From an uncultured Oscillospiraceae bacterium (GTDB taxonomy: Bacteria; Bacillota; Clostridia; Oscillospirales; Oscillospiraceae): a DNA stretch of 64,000 bases. The DNA lies in NCBI GenBank assembly GCA_947624985.1, contig CANQMO010000008.1:35410-99409 (forward strand), given 5' to 3'. How positions within the stretch are numbered: position 1 is the first letter of the stretch; every line of letters starts with the position of its first letter. The notes beneath the pieces were generated by a model, which was given only the letters and a program-made list of their open reading frames with translations, ran no database searches and was not told where the DNA came from. The position numbers and the translations under genes are program-made. Below are positions 16,265-24,169 of this stretch, piece after piece.

Positions 16265-17641
16265 ATGAAAAAACGTAAGCTTTTCATACAGGCCGTGTGT
16301 ATCGTTCTGGCGGTACTGATACTGCTGTCCATCAGCTTGATGGTGATCGCGCCGTCGGCTTTGGCGGCGTCCAGCGACGATATCCAGAGCGAGATCGACA
16401 GCCTGAACAGCCGGAAGGACGAGATCCAGAGCCGGATGGACGACATCCAGGCGGAGATCGACAGCCTGGACTATGAAAAGGCCAATACCCTGGAGAAGAA
16501 GGCGTATCTTGACCAGCGCAACCAGCTGGCCCAGGAGGAGCTGGACGTCATCCAGGAGCAGATAACCATCATCGACAATCTGATCGCCAATATGCAGGCG
16601 GACCTGGCCGAGGCCCGCGAGGAGGAGCTGACCCAGCGCCAGCGGTTCCTGACCCGGCTCCGGGCCATGGAGGAAAAGACCGACGCCGGTTATATGGACG
16701 TGCTATTCAGCGCCGGCAGTCTGGCGGACCTTCTGACCCGGATGGACATGGTCAGCGAGGTCATGGGCTATGACGAGCGGCTGGAGCGGGAGTACGCCGC
16801 CGCCCGGGAGCGGGTGGAGACGCTGGAGTCCCGGGCGGAGACCATGTTCGCGGAGAACGAGGCCCGCCGGCAGGAGCTGGAGACAAAGCGGGCCCAGCTG
16901 CAAACGGACATCGACGCCGCCTGCGCGCTCATCGCCCAGATGGACCAGGATACCGACGACTATCAGGCCGTTCTGGAGCAGGAGGCAAAGACCCAGGCCC
17001 AGGTGGAGGCGCTGATCGTCCAGAAGGAGGAGGAATTCCAGGCGGCCCGCGCCCGGGAAGAGGCCGAGCGTCTGGCGGCGCTGGCGGCCCAGCGGGCGGC
17101 GGAACAGGCCGCGGCGCAGGCGGCCGCAGCCCAGGCCGCCGAGGACGGCGTGGAGGTGCCTCCCTCTGAGGACGGCGCCGGAACGGGCGAAGGAGAAGGC
17201 GCCGGCGGGGCGGAGGAGGACACCTCCGACGCGCAGGCCACGGGGACCTGGATGATGTGGCCCTGCGGCGCCCGGAGCATCAACTCCCAGTACGGCATGC
17301 GCACCAACCCGGTGACGGGCATCTATCAGCTGCACGCCGGGTGCGACATCGGCGCGGGATATGGGGCCAATATCTGGGCGGCGGCCAGCGGCACGGTCAT
17401 CCAGGCCGGCTGGAACGGCGGCTATGGCAACTGCGTGATGGTCAACCACGGCAATGGATATACTACCCTTTATGGGCATATGTCCTCCATCGCCGTGTCC
17501 AGCGGCCAGAGCGTGAGCCAGGGCCAGGTGCTGGGCTATGTGGGTTCCACCGGCAATTCCACGGGACCCCATCTGCACTTTGAGGTGCGTCTGAGCGCCA
17601 CCGGCGCGTCCACGAACCCGCTGGGCTACGGTTACTATTGA
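16265..17641 (+). CDS. Murein hydrolase activator/endopeptidase: coiled coil plus M23 (LytM) domain
   Basis: 458 residues from the ATG at 16265, preferred over 16235 because it gives a classical signal peptide (MKKRKLFIQAVCIVLAVLIL) and follows GGCAGGAA. After the signal sequence come about 250 residues of coiled coil, an alanine-rich linker, then a LytM domain. The zinc ligands are present (HAGCDIG with HxxxD; HLHFEV with HxH), so the domain should be catalytically active, unlike degenerate EnvC. Located directly after ftsEX, it is the probable hydrolase controlled by FtsEX, as PcsB and CwlO are in other Firmicutes; that link is inference from position and architecture. A terminator separates it from the next gene. 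Confidence 0.9.
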   Translation: MKKRKLFIQAVCIVLAVLILLSISLMVIAPSALAASSDDIQSEIDSLNSRKDEIQSRMDDIQAEIDSLDYEKANTLEKKAYLDQRNQLAQEELDVIQEQITIIDNLIANMQADLAEAREEELTQRQRFLTRLRAMEEKTDAGYMDVLFSAGSLADLLTRMDMVSEVMGYDERLEREYAAARERVETLESRAETMFAENEARRQELETKRAQLQTDIDAACALIAQMDQDTDDYQAVLEQEAKTQAQVEALIVQKEEEFQAARAREEAERLAALAAQRAAEQAAAQAAAAQAAEDGVEVPPSEDGAGTGEGEGAGGAEEDTSDAQATGTWMMWPCGARSINSQYGMRTNPVTGIYQLHAGCDIGAGYGANIWAAASGTVIQAGWNGGYGNCVMVNHGNGYTTLYGHMSSIAVSSGQSVSQGQVLGYVGSTGNSTGPHLHFEVRLSATGASTNPLGYGYY

Positions 17642-17657
17642 CAGTCGATCAACCTGC

Positions 17658-17687
17658 ACCGGGCGACTATCTGTCGCCCGGTTTTTC
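17658..17687 (+). terminator. Intrinsic terminator after the M23 hydrolase gene
   Basis: ACCGGGCGAC-TATCT-GTCGCCCGGT, a 10-bp stem followed by TTTTT. It lies 16 bases after the stop codon and only 17 bases before the S41 protease ATG, so the protease may depend on partial readthrough. Confidence 0.8.
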
Positions 17688-17704
17688 TAGGGGGAAGCAC
17701 AGAT

Positions 17705-18889
17705 ATGGCATCCAAGGGAAGGCGTCCCGGCAAGGGGGCGCTGTACGCTATGTCGGGCGCGCTGGCCGCGTTTGCGATCATCATTTTGGGCTTTGGCGGG
17801 GTAAAGGGCTTTGCCCGGGCCGCCAAGTATGCCGCCGTCATGCGTATCATCCGCAGCCAGTTCGTAGGGGACTACGATCTTGACGCGGCCACGGACGCGG
17901 CGCTGACCGCGGCGGTGGACAGCATAGACGACGACTGGAGCTACTACATGGACGCGGACAGCTACGACGCCTATCAGGACTATTCCGCCAATCTCTATCA
18001 GGGTATCGGCGTCACCATCAGTCAGGACGGGGAGACTGGCGGCTTTGCCATCGTGACCACCGACCGGGACGGCCCGGCGGACCGGGCGGGTCTGGCCGTG
18101 GGGGACGTCATTCTGGCGGTGGACGGCATTTCTGTGCGCGGCAAGGCCGCGGAGGACCTGCGGGCGCTGATACAGGCCGATTACGGGAAGGACGCCCTCA
18201 TCACGGTGCGGCGCGCCGATGGGACCGAGGAGGACGTGGCCGTATCCTGCGAGGCGGTCTATTCCAACCCTGTGTCCTACCAGCTGCTGGACGGCCGCGT
18301 GGGGTATGTGCGGATCGCCAACTTCCGCCAGGGGGCGGGGGAGGAGTCCGTGGCCGCGGTGGAGGCCCTGCTGGAGCAGGGGGCGGACGGGTTCGTGTTC
18401 GACGTGCGCAGCAATCCCGGCGGGCAGGTGTCGGAGATGGTGACGATCCTGGACCGGCTGCTGCCGGAGGGGGACCTGTTCATCCGGGCGGACAAGCGGG
18501 GCCGCGAGGTCGTGGAGAGGTCCGACGAGACGTGCGTCGAGCTTCCCATGGCCGTAGTGGTGAACGCCGACAGCTACAGCGCGGCGGAGTTTTTTGCCGC
18601 GGCGCTGCGGGACTATGACTGGGCGAAGATCGCCGGCCAGCCCACCACGGGCAAGGCCCGCAGCCAGGTGACGTACTCTCTGTGGGACGGCAGCGCGGTG
18701 CATATCTCAAAGTACAGCTATCTGACCCCCGACCGTATCGACCTGTACGACGAGGGGGGTCTGGAGCCGGACAGTACGGCGGAGCTTTCGGAGGAGGAGA
18801 CGGTCCGGTATCAGACCGGCTGGCTGGCCCCGGAGGACGACCCCCAGGTACAGGCGGCCATAGAGCTTCTGGATGACCCGGAATGTTAA
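17705..18889 (+). CDS. S41-family C-terminal processing protease (CtpA/CtpB type), C-terminus altered by island insertion
   Basis: 394 residues, anchored by an N-terminal membrane segment (residues about 13-35), with a PDZ domain (about 95-175) and an S41 protease domain facing outward. The Ser-Lys-Gln catalytic triad is visible as Ser292 (NADSYSAAEF), Lys317 and Gln321 (TTGKARSQ), with the 25- and 4-residue spacings known from CtpB. It cleaves envelope proteins near exposed C-termini; here it sits beside the M23 hydrolase. The last residues (VQAAIELLDDPEC) are chimeric: codons 382-389 belong to a 25-bp repeat found again at 25659, where the frame instead ends in VQAAIELLGA and a stop. Confidence 0.92.
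   Translation: MASKGRRPGKGALYAMSGALAAFAIIILGFGGVKGFARAAKYAAVMRIIRSQFVGDYDLDAATDAALTAAVDSIDDDWSYYMDADSYDAYQDYSANLYQGIGVTISQDGETGGFAIVTTDRDGPADRAGLAVGDVILAVDGISVRGKAAEDLRALIQADYGKDALITVRRADGTEEDVAVSCEAVYSNPVSYQLLDGRVGYVRIANFRQGAGEESVAAVEALLEQGADGFVFDVRSNPGGQVSEMVTILDRLLPEGDLFIRADKRGREVVERSDETCVELPMAVVVNADSYSAAEFFAAALRDYDWAKIAGQPTTGKARSQVTYSLWDGSAVHISKYSYLTPDRIDLYDEGGLEPDSTAELSEEETVRYQTGWLAPEDDPQVQAAIELLDDPEC
18848..18872 (+). repeat. Left copy of 25-bp direct repeat (3' end of the S41 protease gene)
   Basis: The 25 bases starting GTACAGGCGGCCATAGAGCT and ending TCTGG occur identically at 25659-25683, 6811 bp away. The sequences diverge immediately on both sides (CAG before and ATGACC after here; GGA before and GCGCTT after in the right copy). 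The repeats bound the GntR-aldolase-TRAP island. Confidence 0.9.
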
Positions 18890-18900
18890 CATTATATATT

Positions 18901-18912
18901 ACTGTTGACATT
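18901..18912. promoter_or_regulatory. Possible GntR promoter/operator (ACTGTTGACATT)
   Basis: ACTGTTGACATT resembles the perfect ATTGTTGACAAT operator found before the aldolase gene and likewise contains a TTGACA -35 box (18905-18910). A weak -10 (TTTATC, 18926-18931) lies 15 bases on. It suggests that the regulator controls its own gene. Confidence 0.35.
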
Positions 18913-18965
18913 TTTTGCGGAATCGTTTATCCTTGGGGGAAAGAAGCGACAAGGAGGCTACTCGC

Positions 18966-19664
18966 ATGTACAGCGCCATTCTCCGCAGCTCGGCAACGGT
19001 GCCGGTCCTGGACCAGTTGCGGATCGACATCCTGATGGGTCGCTATAAGCACAATGGAAAGATCACGGAACTCCGTCTGGCGGACCATTATGGCGTCAGC
19101 CGCGCGACCATTCGGGGCGTGCTGCCCGTACTGGAGGCCGAAGGGCTGATCAAGACCATGGACAACGGGACCAAGTGTGTGGTGCCGATGACGCTGAAGG
19201 ATGTGAACAACCTCTATGATATGCGCGAATACGTCGAGGTGAACGCCGTTCGGCGCATACTGGTCATGGACAGCTTTGACCAGAGCCATCTGCTCCGGGC
19301 GCTGGGTCTGCTGGTGGAGAGCCTTGGCAGCGACGACCTGCGCAGCGTGCTCCGGGCGGACATGAATTTCCACGCGGCCATGGTGGACTTGTGCGGCAAC
19401 CGGATCTATTCGCAGATCTACTCGGTATTTAAGGGTTTGGAGATCGCCTTTTTCGAGTTGAACGTGGAACTGCATCCGGAGTACAAGGCCCGCTTTCTGT
19501 CGGAATTGACCGCGCTACATACGGAGATGACCCTGTCCCTGGTGTCGAAGAAGGGGGATGCCGTGGACCTGTTCGAGCGGCATATTGAGGAGGGGCGGGA
19601 CATCTCCCTGCAGGTGATGCGCCGGGTGCAGGATGGTGAACTGATGGCGCCGCCCATCGTCTGA
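18966..19664 (+). CDS. GntR-family regulator with FCD ligand domain
   Basis: 232 residues from the ATG at 18966, chosen because AAGGAGG lies 8 bases before it; the TTG at 18915 in the ORF track falls inside the putative promoter. The winged-helix domain covers about residues 10-65 (LRLADHYGVSRATIRGVLPV). The all-helical FCD domain (about 75-215) holds metal/ligand-type residues in RADMNFHAAMVDLCGN and a later FERHIEEG. FCD regulators typically sense the organic acid handled by the adjacent operon, here the aldolase-oxidoreductase-TRAP genes. It ends at its own terminator, so the downstream operon is separately transcribed. Confidence 0.88.
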   Translation: MYSAILRSSATVPVLDQLRIDILMGRYKHNGKITELRLADHYGVSRATIRGVLPVLEAEGLIKTMDNGTKCVVPMTLKDVNNLYDMREYVEVNAVRRILVMDSFDQSHLLRALGLLVESLGSDDLRSVLRADMNFHAAMVDLCGNRIYSQIYSVFKGLEIAFFELNVELHPEYKARFLSELTALHTEMTLSLVSKKGDAVDLFERHIEEGRDISLQVMRRVQDGELMAPPIV

Positions 19665-19695
19665 GTCCTGTCAGGGAAAAGATCATATTGACCGC

Positions 19696-19745
19696 CGCCG
19701 GGGGCGGCAGTCTGTCATGGGCTGCCACCTCCGGCGTTTTCTATC
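19696..19745 (+). terminator. Intrinsic terminator after the GntR gene
   Basis: CGCCGGGGGCGGCAG (19696-19710) pairs with CTGCCACCTCCGGCG (19722-19736) with one wobble and one mismatch, followed by TTTTCTATCTTTTT. It isolates the regulator from the metabolic operon. Confidence 0.8.
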
Positions 19746-19839
19746 TTTTTCATCCCATACTGGTCAAAAGATGGCAGTTCAACAGAACAGAATTTAAGCA
19801 ATATGCACAATTGGTTCGATGTGATTTTGGTCACTCAGT

Positions 19840-19851
19840 ATTGTAGACAAT
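19840..19851. promoter_or_regulatory. Operator candidate 1: ATTGT-AG-ACAAT
   Basis: A perfect 5+2+5 palindrome in the spacer between gntR and the aldolase gene. It lies exactly 20 bp (about two helical turns) upstream of an identical-core palindrome, and both fit the short inverted repeats bound by GntR/FCD regulators. Confidence 0.55.
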
Positions 19852-19856
19852 ACTAT

Positions 19857-19892
19857 AAAATTGTTGACAATTTTAAAAAATGGCGGTAAAAT
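19857..19892 (+). promoter_or_regulatory. Promoter of the aldolase-FAD-TRAP operon with operator 2 on its -35 box
   Basis: TTGACA (19864-19869), a 17-base spacer, TAAAAT (19887-19892). The -35 box is embedded in the perfect 18-bp palindrome AAAATTGT-TG-ACAATTTT (19857-19874), so a bound regulator would block polymerase. A further half-site ATTGT follows at 19891. Confidence 0.7.
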
Positions 19893-19950
19893 TGTCGCAG
19901 ATAATAAAACGCGTACCGGACGCGACATTAAACAGAATGGATGTGATCGT

Positions 19951-20787
19951 ATGAACCCGATACAGGACAAAGCAAATGATCTGCGCCGGCGGATGGCGGA
20001 GGGTGATTTATTGGTAGGCGCTCATGTGTTTTATAACGATGCGGCGATCACCGAGACCTTCGGTTATATCGGTTTTGACTATGTGTGGATCGACGGTGAA
20101 CACTGCGCCTTTGACAAGCAGGCGCTCCTGTCCCATGTGGTGGGGGCCTATGCGGGAGGGACTGCGTCTTTCGTCCGTGTGGAGTGGAACGACCCGGCCC
20201 TCATCAAGCCGGTTCTGGAGATGGGCGTGGACGGGCTAATCGTACCTATGGTATGCACGGCTGAGCAGGCCCGGGCAGCCGTGGCGGCCTGCACCTATCC
20301 CCCCGGCGGTATCCGCAGTTTCGGACCCCGTCGGGCCAACCAATACGGGGTGCTGTCCAACGAGGAGTATCTGAAAAATGTCCACCGCTCCTTTTTGCGC
20401 CTGCTGCAGATCGAACACCGGCAGGCGGTGGAGAATCTGGAGGAGATACTCACTGTTCCCGGTATCGACGCCCTGATCGTGGGTCCCAATGATCTTTCGG
20501 CGTCCTGCGGGCATCTTGGCGATACGGAACTGCCGGAGATGACGGCCATGTACGACTACATCGCGGCCTGCTGCCAGCGGGCGAACATGCCCTTCGGCGT
20601 CTCCCTCGGGCCGGGGGACAGGCAAGTCATCGACCGGTGGATAAGCCGGGGGGTGTCCATGATCAGCTGTGTGGACGATATCAGCGCGGTAAACCAGGCC
20701 GGCCGGGATATGCTGGGCTATCTGCGGCCCCAGACCGAGGAATCCGCCGGAACGCGTGAAAAAGCCCGTGCGATAAAAAGCGCATAA
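19951..20787 (+). CDS. HpcH/HpaI aldolase family protein (2-keto-3-deoxy-acid aldolase-like)
   Basis: 278 residues, starting at the ATG at 19951; the extra N-terminal part in the ORF track lies upstream of the coding start and overlaps the promoter. Members of this class II pyruvate aldolase family retro-aldol cleave 2-keto-(3-deoxy/4-hydroxy) acids to pyruvate or a related keto acid plus an aldehyde. The metal/substrate motifs are visible: WIDGEHCAFD (family D-x-EH pattern), VRVEWND, LLQIEHRQAVENLEEI and DALIVGPNDLSAS. The ribosome site is weak. As first gene of the operon it sets the likely pathway end: the imported acid, probably after oxidation, is cleaved here. The actual substrate is unknown. 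Confidence 0.85.
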   Translation: MNPIQDKANDLRRRMAEGDLLVGAHVFYNDAAITETFGYIGFDYVWIDGEHCAFDKQALLSHVVGAYAGGTASFVRVEWNDPALIKPVLEMGVDGLIVPMVCTAEQARAAVAACTYPPGGIRSFGPRRANQYGVLSNEEYLKNVHRSFLRLLQIEHRQAVENLEEILTVPGIDALIVGPNDLSASCGHLGDTELPEMTAMYDYIAACCQRANMPFGVSLGPGDRQVIDRWISRGVSMISCVDDISAVNQAGRDMLGYLRPQTEESAGTREKARAIKSA

Positions 20788-20800
20788 CCATTCGACCTGG

Positions 20801-20825
20801 AAAAGGAGGGCAGAATATGGAGTGA
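20801..20825 (+). other. Strong ribosome site followed by a two-codon ORF (ATG GAG TGA)
   Basis: AAAAGGAGGG is followed 6 bases later by ATGGAGTGA. It lies between the aldolase stop and the true start of the FAD oxidoreductase, which has its own GGGAGG site. It could be a minimal upstream ORF or the remains of a deleted gene start. Confidence 0.4.
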
Positions 20826-20884
20826 GACAGCAGACGGTGTACACAGGGTAAACGGAAGATTTCAAAAAAAGGGAGGTAAAACAG

Positions 20885-22291
20885 ATGGAAACTTATTTTG
20901 AGAAGGCTAAAGAGATACCGGTCCGCGGACATTACGATGTGATTGTCGCGGGAGGCGGCACGGCTGGCTTCGCCGCTGCCATTGCGGCGGCCAGAAGGGG
21001 GTCAAAAACACTTGTCGTTGAACGTATGGCTTGTCTTGGCGGTCAGATAACAGCGGGTATCATGGGGATAATCTGCGATATCAACGACCAGGAAAAGATC
21101 ATCATCAAGGGTATTCCTCTGGAGTTCGTCAACGATCTGTGGGACAGAGGCGGAATAAACAAGCGTGACAAGGAAAACAAACCGGTCAACGAACGGGATT
21201 TCACGAAAGCGGAATTCATCAACTACGATCCTGAGATCGCCAAAGGATTGGTCAACGACTATATCCTCAGAGAAAAAAATCTCACCGTTTTACTTGAGAC
21301 ATGGGTGGCAGACGCCATTATGGACGGCGACAAAGTCGTTGGCATCGTTGTTGAAAACAAGAGTGGACGAAGCGCATACTATGGCAAATGCATAATCGAC
21401 GCCACAGCCGACGCTGATGTGTGTGCGTTCGCGGGCGCGGAGTTTATGCCCTTTTCTCCCGAGGAAGTCCATCCTGTCTCGCTTATCGCTCAAATCGGCG
21501 GAATCGATAAAGAGGCCTTTTTCGATTTCTATAATGAGCATCCGGAGTGGCGGGATACCTTCCCCACCGACACCGCGTGGGAGCCGGGCGTTTTCCATAA
21601 GCTTGGGATCGACAATGAGGTAGAGGGCGTTGAGCTTCCGCCGGAACTTGAATATCTGCGCCATTGGTGCATCATTATTCACGACAGCCCTGTGGAAAAT
21701 GTGATGCACCTGAACATGACCGGCGAAGCGCAGGTGGACGGTACCAATGCCGAGGAGATATCGAAATCCATTATTACGTCGAGAAAAAGGATCAGCGAAT
21801 GTCTTGAGGTCATGAAGAAAGTCGTTCCCGGATGGGAAAACGGCTATGTCTACGCGACGGCCTCCATGCTGGGCGTCAGAGAATCCCGGCAGATCGTTGG
21901 CGAATACACCATCACGGAGGATGATATCTTTGGCTATCACAGATTTGCTGACGCGCTCTGCTCGATAAGCGGCGGTATAGGTGTCCATACCAGCGATGGC
22001 CAGTGGGTGGATATGAGTGCGCCTCCTTCCGGAACTTCCTATGATATACCGCTCAGATCCATGCTGCCTGTTAAGATCAACGGACTTATCGTCGCCGGCC
22101 GCTGCCTCTCCGCTAATCATGTGGCGATGGGAACTGTAAGAACGATCGGCCCGTGTCTCGCCATGGGACAGGGCGCGGCGATCGCCGCCTCCCTGGCCAT
22201 TGAACTGGGCGTCGAACCGAGAGATATCCCCTCTGATAAGCTGCAGAAAGCCCTGATAGAGCAGGGTGTCAATCTGGAAGGGATCAATTAA
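20885..22291 (+). CDS. FAD-dependent oxidoreductase
   Basis: 468 residues. The N-terminal dinucleotide fold reads VIVAGGGTAGFAAAIAAARR, with the acidic end of the second strand in LVVER, then LGGQITAG. The C-terminal FAD-closing motif is INGLIVAGRCLSANHVAMGT. This is the FAD-dependent oxidoreductase family of the PF12831 kind, used in several catabolic operons. The electron acceptor and substrate are not known. It lies between the aldolase and TRAP genes and could oxidise a hydroxy acid to the keto acid that the aldolase cleaves; this is inference. Codon use is visibly more A/T-rich than that of the housekeeping neighbours. The start is fixed by GGGAGGTAAAACAG. Confidence 0.85.
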   Translation: METYFEKAKEIPVRGHYDVIVAGGGTAGFAAAIAAARRGSKTLVVERMACLGGQITAGIMGIICDINDQEKIIIKGIPLEFVNDLWDRGGINKRDKENKPVNERDFTKAEFINYDPEIAKGLVNDYILREKNLTVLLETWVADAIMDGDKVVGIVVENKSGRSAYYGKCIIDATADADVCAFAGAEFMPFSPEEVHPVSLIAQIGGIDKEAFFDFYNEHPEWRDTFPTDTAWEPGVFHKLGIDNEVEGVELPPELEYLRHWCIIIHDSPVENVMHLNMTGEAQVDGTNAEEISKSIITSRKRISECLEVMKKVVPGWENGYVYATASMLGVRESRQIVGEYTITEDDIFGYHRFADALCSISGGIGVHTSDGQWVDMSAPPSGTSYDIPLRSMLPVKINGLIVAGRCLSANHVAMGTVRTIGPCLAMGQGAAIAASLAIELGVEPRDIPSDKLQKALIEQGVNLEGIN

Positions 22292-22409
22292 CGCTGTTTC
22301 TGTTACAGAAAAAGCGTTCCCAGCCCGGAATGACTTGCTTTTCAGGCGTTATTTGGACTCTGTAACCGTGGGGAAATTATTAAATCACAATATGAATAAG
22401 GAGGCAATT

Positions 22410-23459
22410 ATGAATCACTTCATGAAGCGCTTGCTCGTCCTCGCACTTGCATTGACGATGGTTTTCTCTCTGTGTGCCTTTGCCGGCGCAAGTACCTCTG
22501 CTGAAGATGAAGACGCCGGCGAGGTCTATGCCGCCCGCATCACGACCACGAACAATGAGGAGGCCTTTTTGGGGCAGGCTGTAAAATACCTGTTTGATCT
22601 GATCGAGGAAAAGACGGACGGTAGGATCCAGCCCGAATACTACTTCAGCGGCGTGCTTGGAGAAAAGCAGGCCAATATGGAGGGTATGCGCACGCATACC
22701 ATTACGGCCGGCGCGGTCAGCGAGACCGATCTGGCGATATATTCTCCCGGCTGGTCTGTTTTCTCCCTGCCCTATGTTTTCGAGGGGAGCCTGGAAACAG
22801 AACTGGCCTGCTATCAGGACGAGGAGTTTTTTGAGTTCCTTGATTCTACGCTGGAGCAATCCGGTCTGAAGCTTATGGTGTTTTTCACCGCGGGTTTCAG
22901 AAATCCTCTGAACAGCGTTCGCCCGATCCATACCCCCGAGGATGCCAAGGGTATCCGCCTCCGGGTCGTTCAAAATGAGTATCTGGCAAAAACCTATGAG
23001 GCGATGGGATTCACGCCTGTTTCCCTTGGCTGGAGCGAGGTCTATTCCGCCATGCAGCAGGGTGTGGTGGACGGAGCGGAAAACAGCGCCGCGCTTTTGC
23101 TGGATAACCAGCTGACAGACTTTGGCAAGTATTATTCCGTGATCAACGCTCTCATCGGCAGCGAGGCCATAGTGATGGATCGCAAGTTCTACGATGACCT
23201 CCCCGACGATCTTCAGGCCGCGGTGGACGAGGCGTGCAAAGAGGCCATGGCCAAGGAATGGAGCGAATTTGCCGAATATGATGCCTCTGCTCAGGAGACA
23301 ATGATTGAAAAGGGCGTGGAAGTCACCGAACTCACCGAAGACGAGATCAATGTCTTTATCGACAGCATTTCCAGTCTGAAGGAGACCATGTTCAGTGAGG
23401 TCCCGGAGACCGAAGAATTCTACAACCAGATCCAGGAGACGATCGAACGGGTAAAATGA
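22410..23459 (+). CDS. dctP: TRAP transporter solute-binding protein, DctP family
   Basis: 349 residues from the ATG at 22410, preferred because AAGGAGGCAATT precedes it and a signal peptide follows. The mature part has the DctP hallmark near residue 180: NSVRPIHTPEDAKGIRLRVV, then MGFTPVSLGWSEVYSAMQQG and VVDGAEN. The conserved arginine of RLRVV binds the substrate carboxylate, so the ligand is probably an organic or sugar acid. The signal peptide ends in SLCAFAGA: it looks like the common SLCACG lipoprotein pattern but the lipidated cysteine is absent. A long hairpin follows the stop codon. Confidence 0.92.
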   Translation: MNHFMKRLLVLALALTMVFSLCAFAGASTSAEDEDAGEVYAARITTTNNEEAFLGQAVKYLFDLIEEKTDGRIQPEYYFSGVLGEKQANMEGMRTHTITAGAVSETDLAIYSPGWSVFSLPYVFEGSLETELACYQDEEFFEFLDSTLEQSGLKLMVFFTAGFRNPLNSVRPIHTPEDAKGIRLRVVQNEYLAKTYEAMGFTPVSLGWSEVYSAMQQGVVDGAENSAALLLDNQLTDFGKYYSVINALIGSEAIVMDRKFYDDLPDDLQAAVDEACKEAMAKEWSEFAEYDASAQETMIEKGVEVTELTEDEINVFIDSISSLKETMFSEVPETEEFYNQIQETIERVK

Positions 23460-23474
23460 GTTGAAGGTAAGCCG

Positions 23475-23508
23475 TACTGGTCAACTCATCATAATGAGTT
23501 GACCAGTA
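23475..23508 (+). other. Perfect 15-bp hairpin after dctP
   Basis: TACTGGTCAACTCAT-CATA-ATGAGTTGACCAGTA. There is no U-tract, so it probably stabilises the upstream dctP mRNA end or lowers dctQM expression rather than terminating. Confidence 0.75.
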
Positions 23509-23537
23509 TCGTAACTGTACATAAAGGGGATACAGCT

Positions 23538-24089
23538 ATGGAAAAACTGACGAATATTCGGCAATGCAAGGCACTCAGGCTATTTTATAAGATTGAAAAT
23601 ACTGTGGCAGTTACGTCGGCAGTGATGATCATCCTTCTTGAACTGTATATCGTGTTTGCGCGGAGTATTTTTCATAAGAGCGCGCTCTGGATGGATGAGT
23701 TTATAACCTTTTTGATCGTGCTGCTCGCCATGCTGGGAATGTCCATCGGCGTTAAGGAAAACTTACACAGCGCCCTGGAAAGCTTTGTTTGCAGATTGCC
23801 CAGATCCATACAGAAAGTCGTTTACATTTTTGACCGGGCGGTAGTCGGCGCGTTTTTGGGTATTGCTACCTGGGGCGGATTTCGTTGGCTGGCGTCTGTA
23901 AAAGGGCAGAAAATGATCATTCTGCCATGGCCGATAAGCATTATGTACAGCTTTGTCGTTTTTGGATGCCTTCTGGCGTTTATTGAAAACATTCTTAGTA
24001 CCATTGAGGCTGTCGCGCAGAAGGAATGCCGTTTTATCACCATGGAAGAACAGATGGAGCGTGAAACGGAGTTTACCCAGAGCGTTTGA
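23538..24089 (+). CDS. dctQ: TRAP transporter small permease subunit
   Basis: 183 residues from the ATG at 23538 (AAAGGGGA upstream). It has four predicted membrane segments: TSAVMIILLELYIVFARSI, FITFLIVLLAMLGMSIGV, RAVVGAFLGIATWGGFRW and MYSFVVFGCLLAFIENIL. The helix-2 motif with WMDEFITFL matches the DctQ family. It acts with DctM in sodium-driven uptake of the ligand delivered by DctP. It lies between dctP and dctM in the usual P-Q-M order. Confidence 0.9.
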   Translation: MEKLTNIRQCKALRLFYKIENTVAVTSAVMIILLELYIVFARSIFHKSALWMDEFITFLIVLLAMLGMSIGVKENLHSALESFVCRLPRSIQKVVYIFDRAVVGAFLGIATWGGFRWLASVKGQKMIILPWPISIMYSFVVFGCLLAFIENILSTIEAVAQKECRFITMEEQMERETEFTQSV

Positions 24090-24169
24090 CCGGCGCCTGT
24101 GCGGCACGAACCGACAAGGCGCAGTCATAAGTTGCTGAAGCCGGTCCATTTCCAGAAAAGAGGTGGAGT

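Noticed and set aside
18915-18965. TTG start for the GntR regulator
   Set aside because: It lies within the putative promoter; the ATG at 18966 has a perfectly spaced AAGGAGG.
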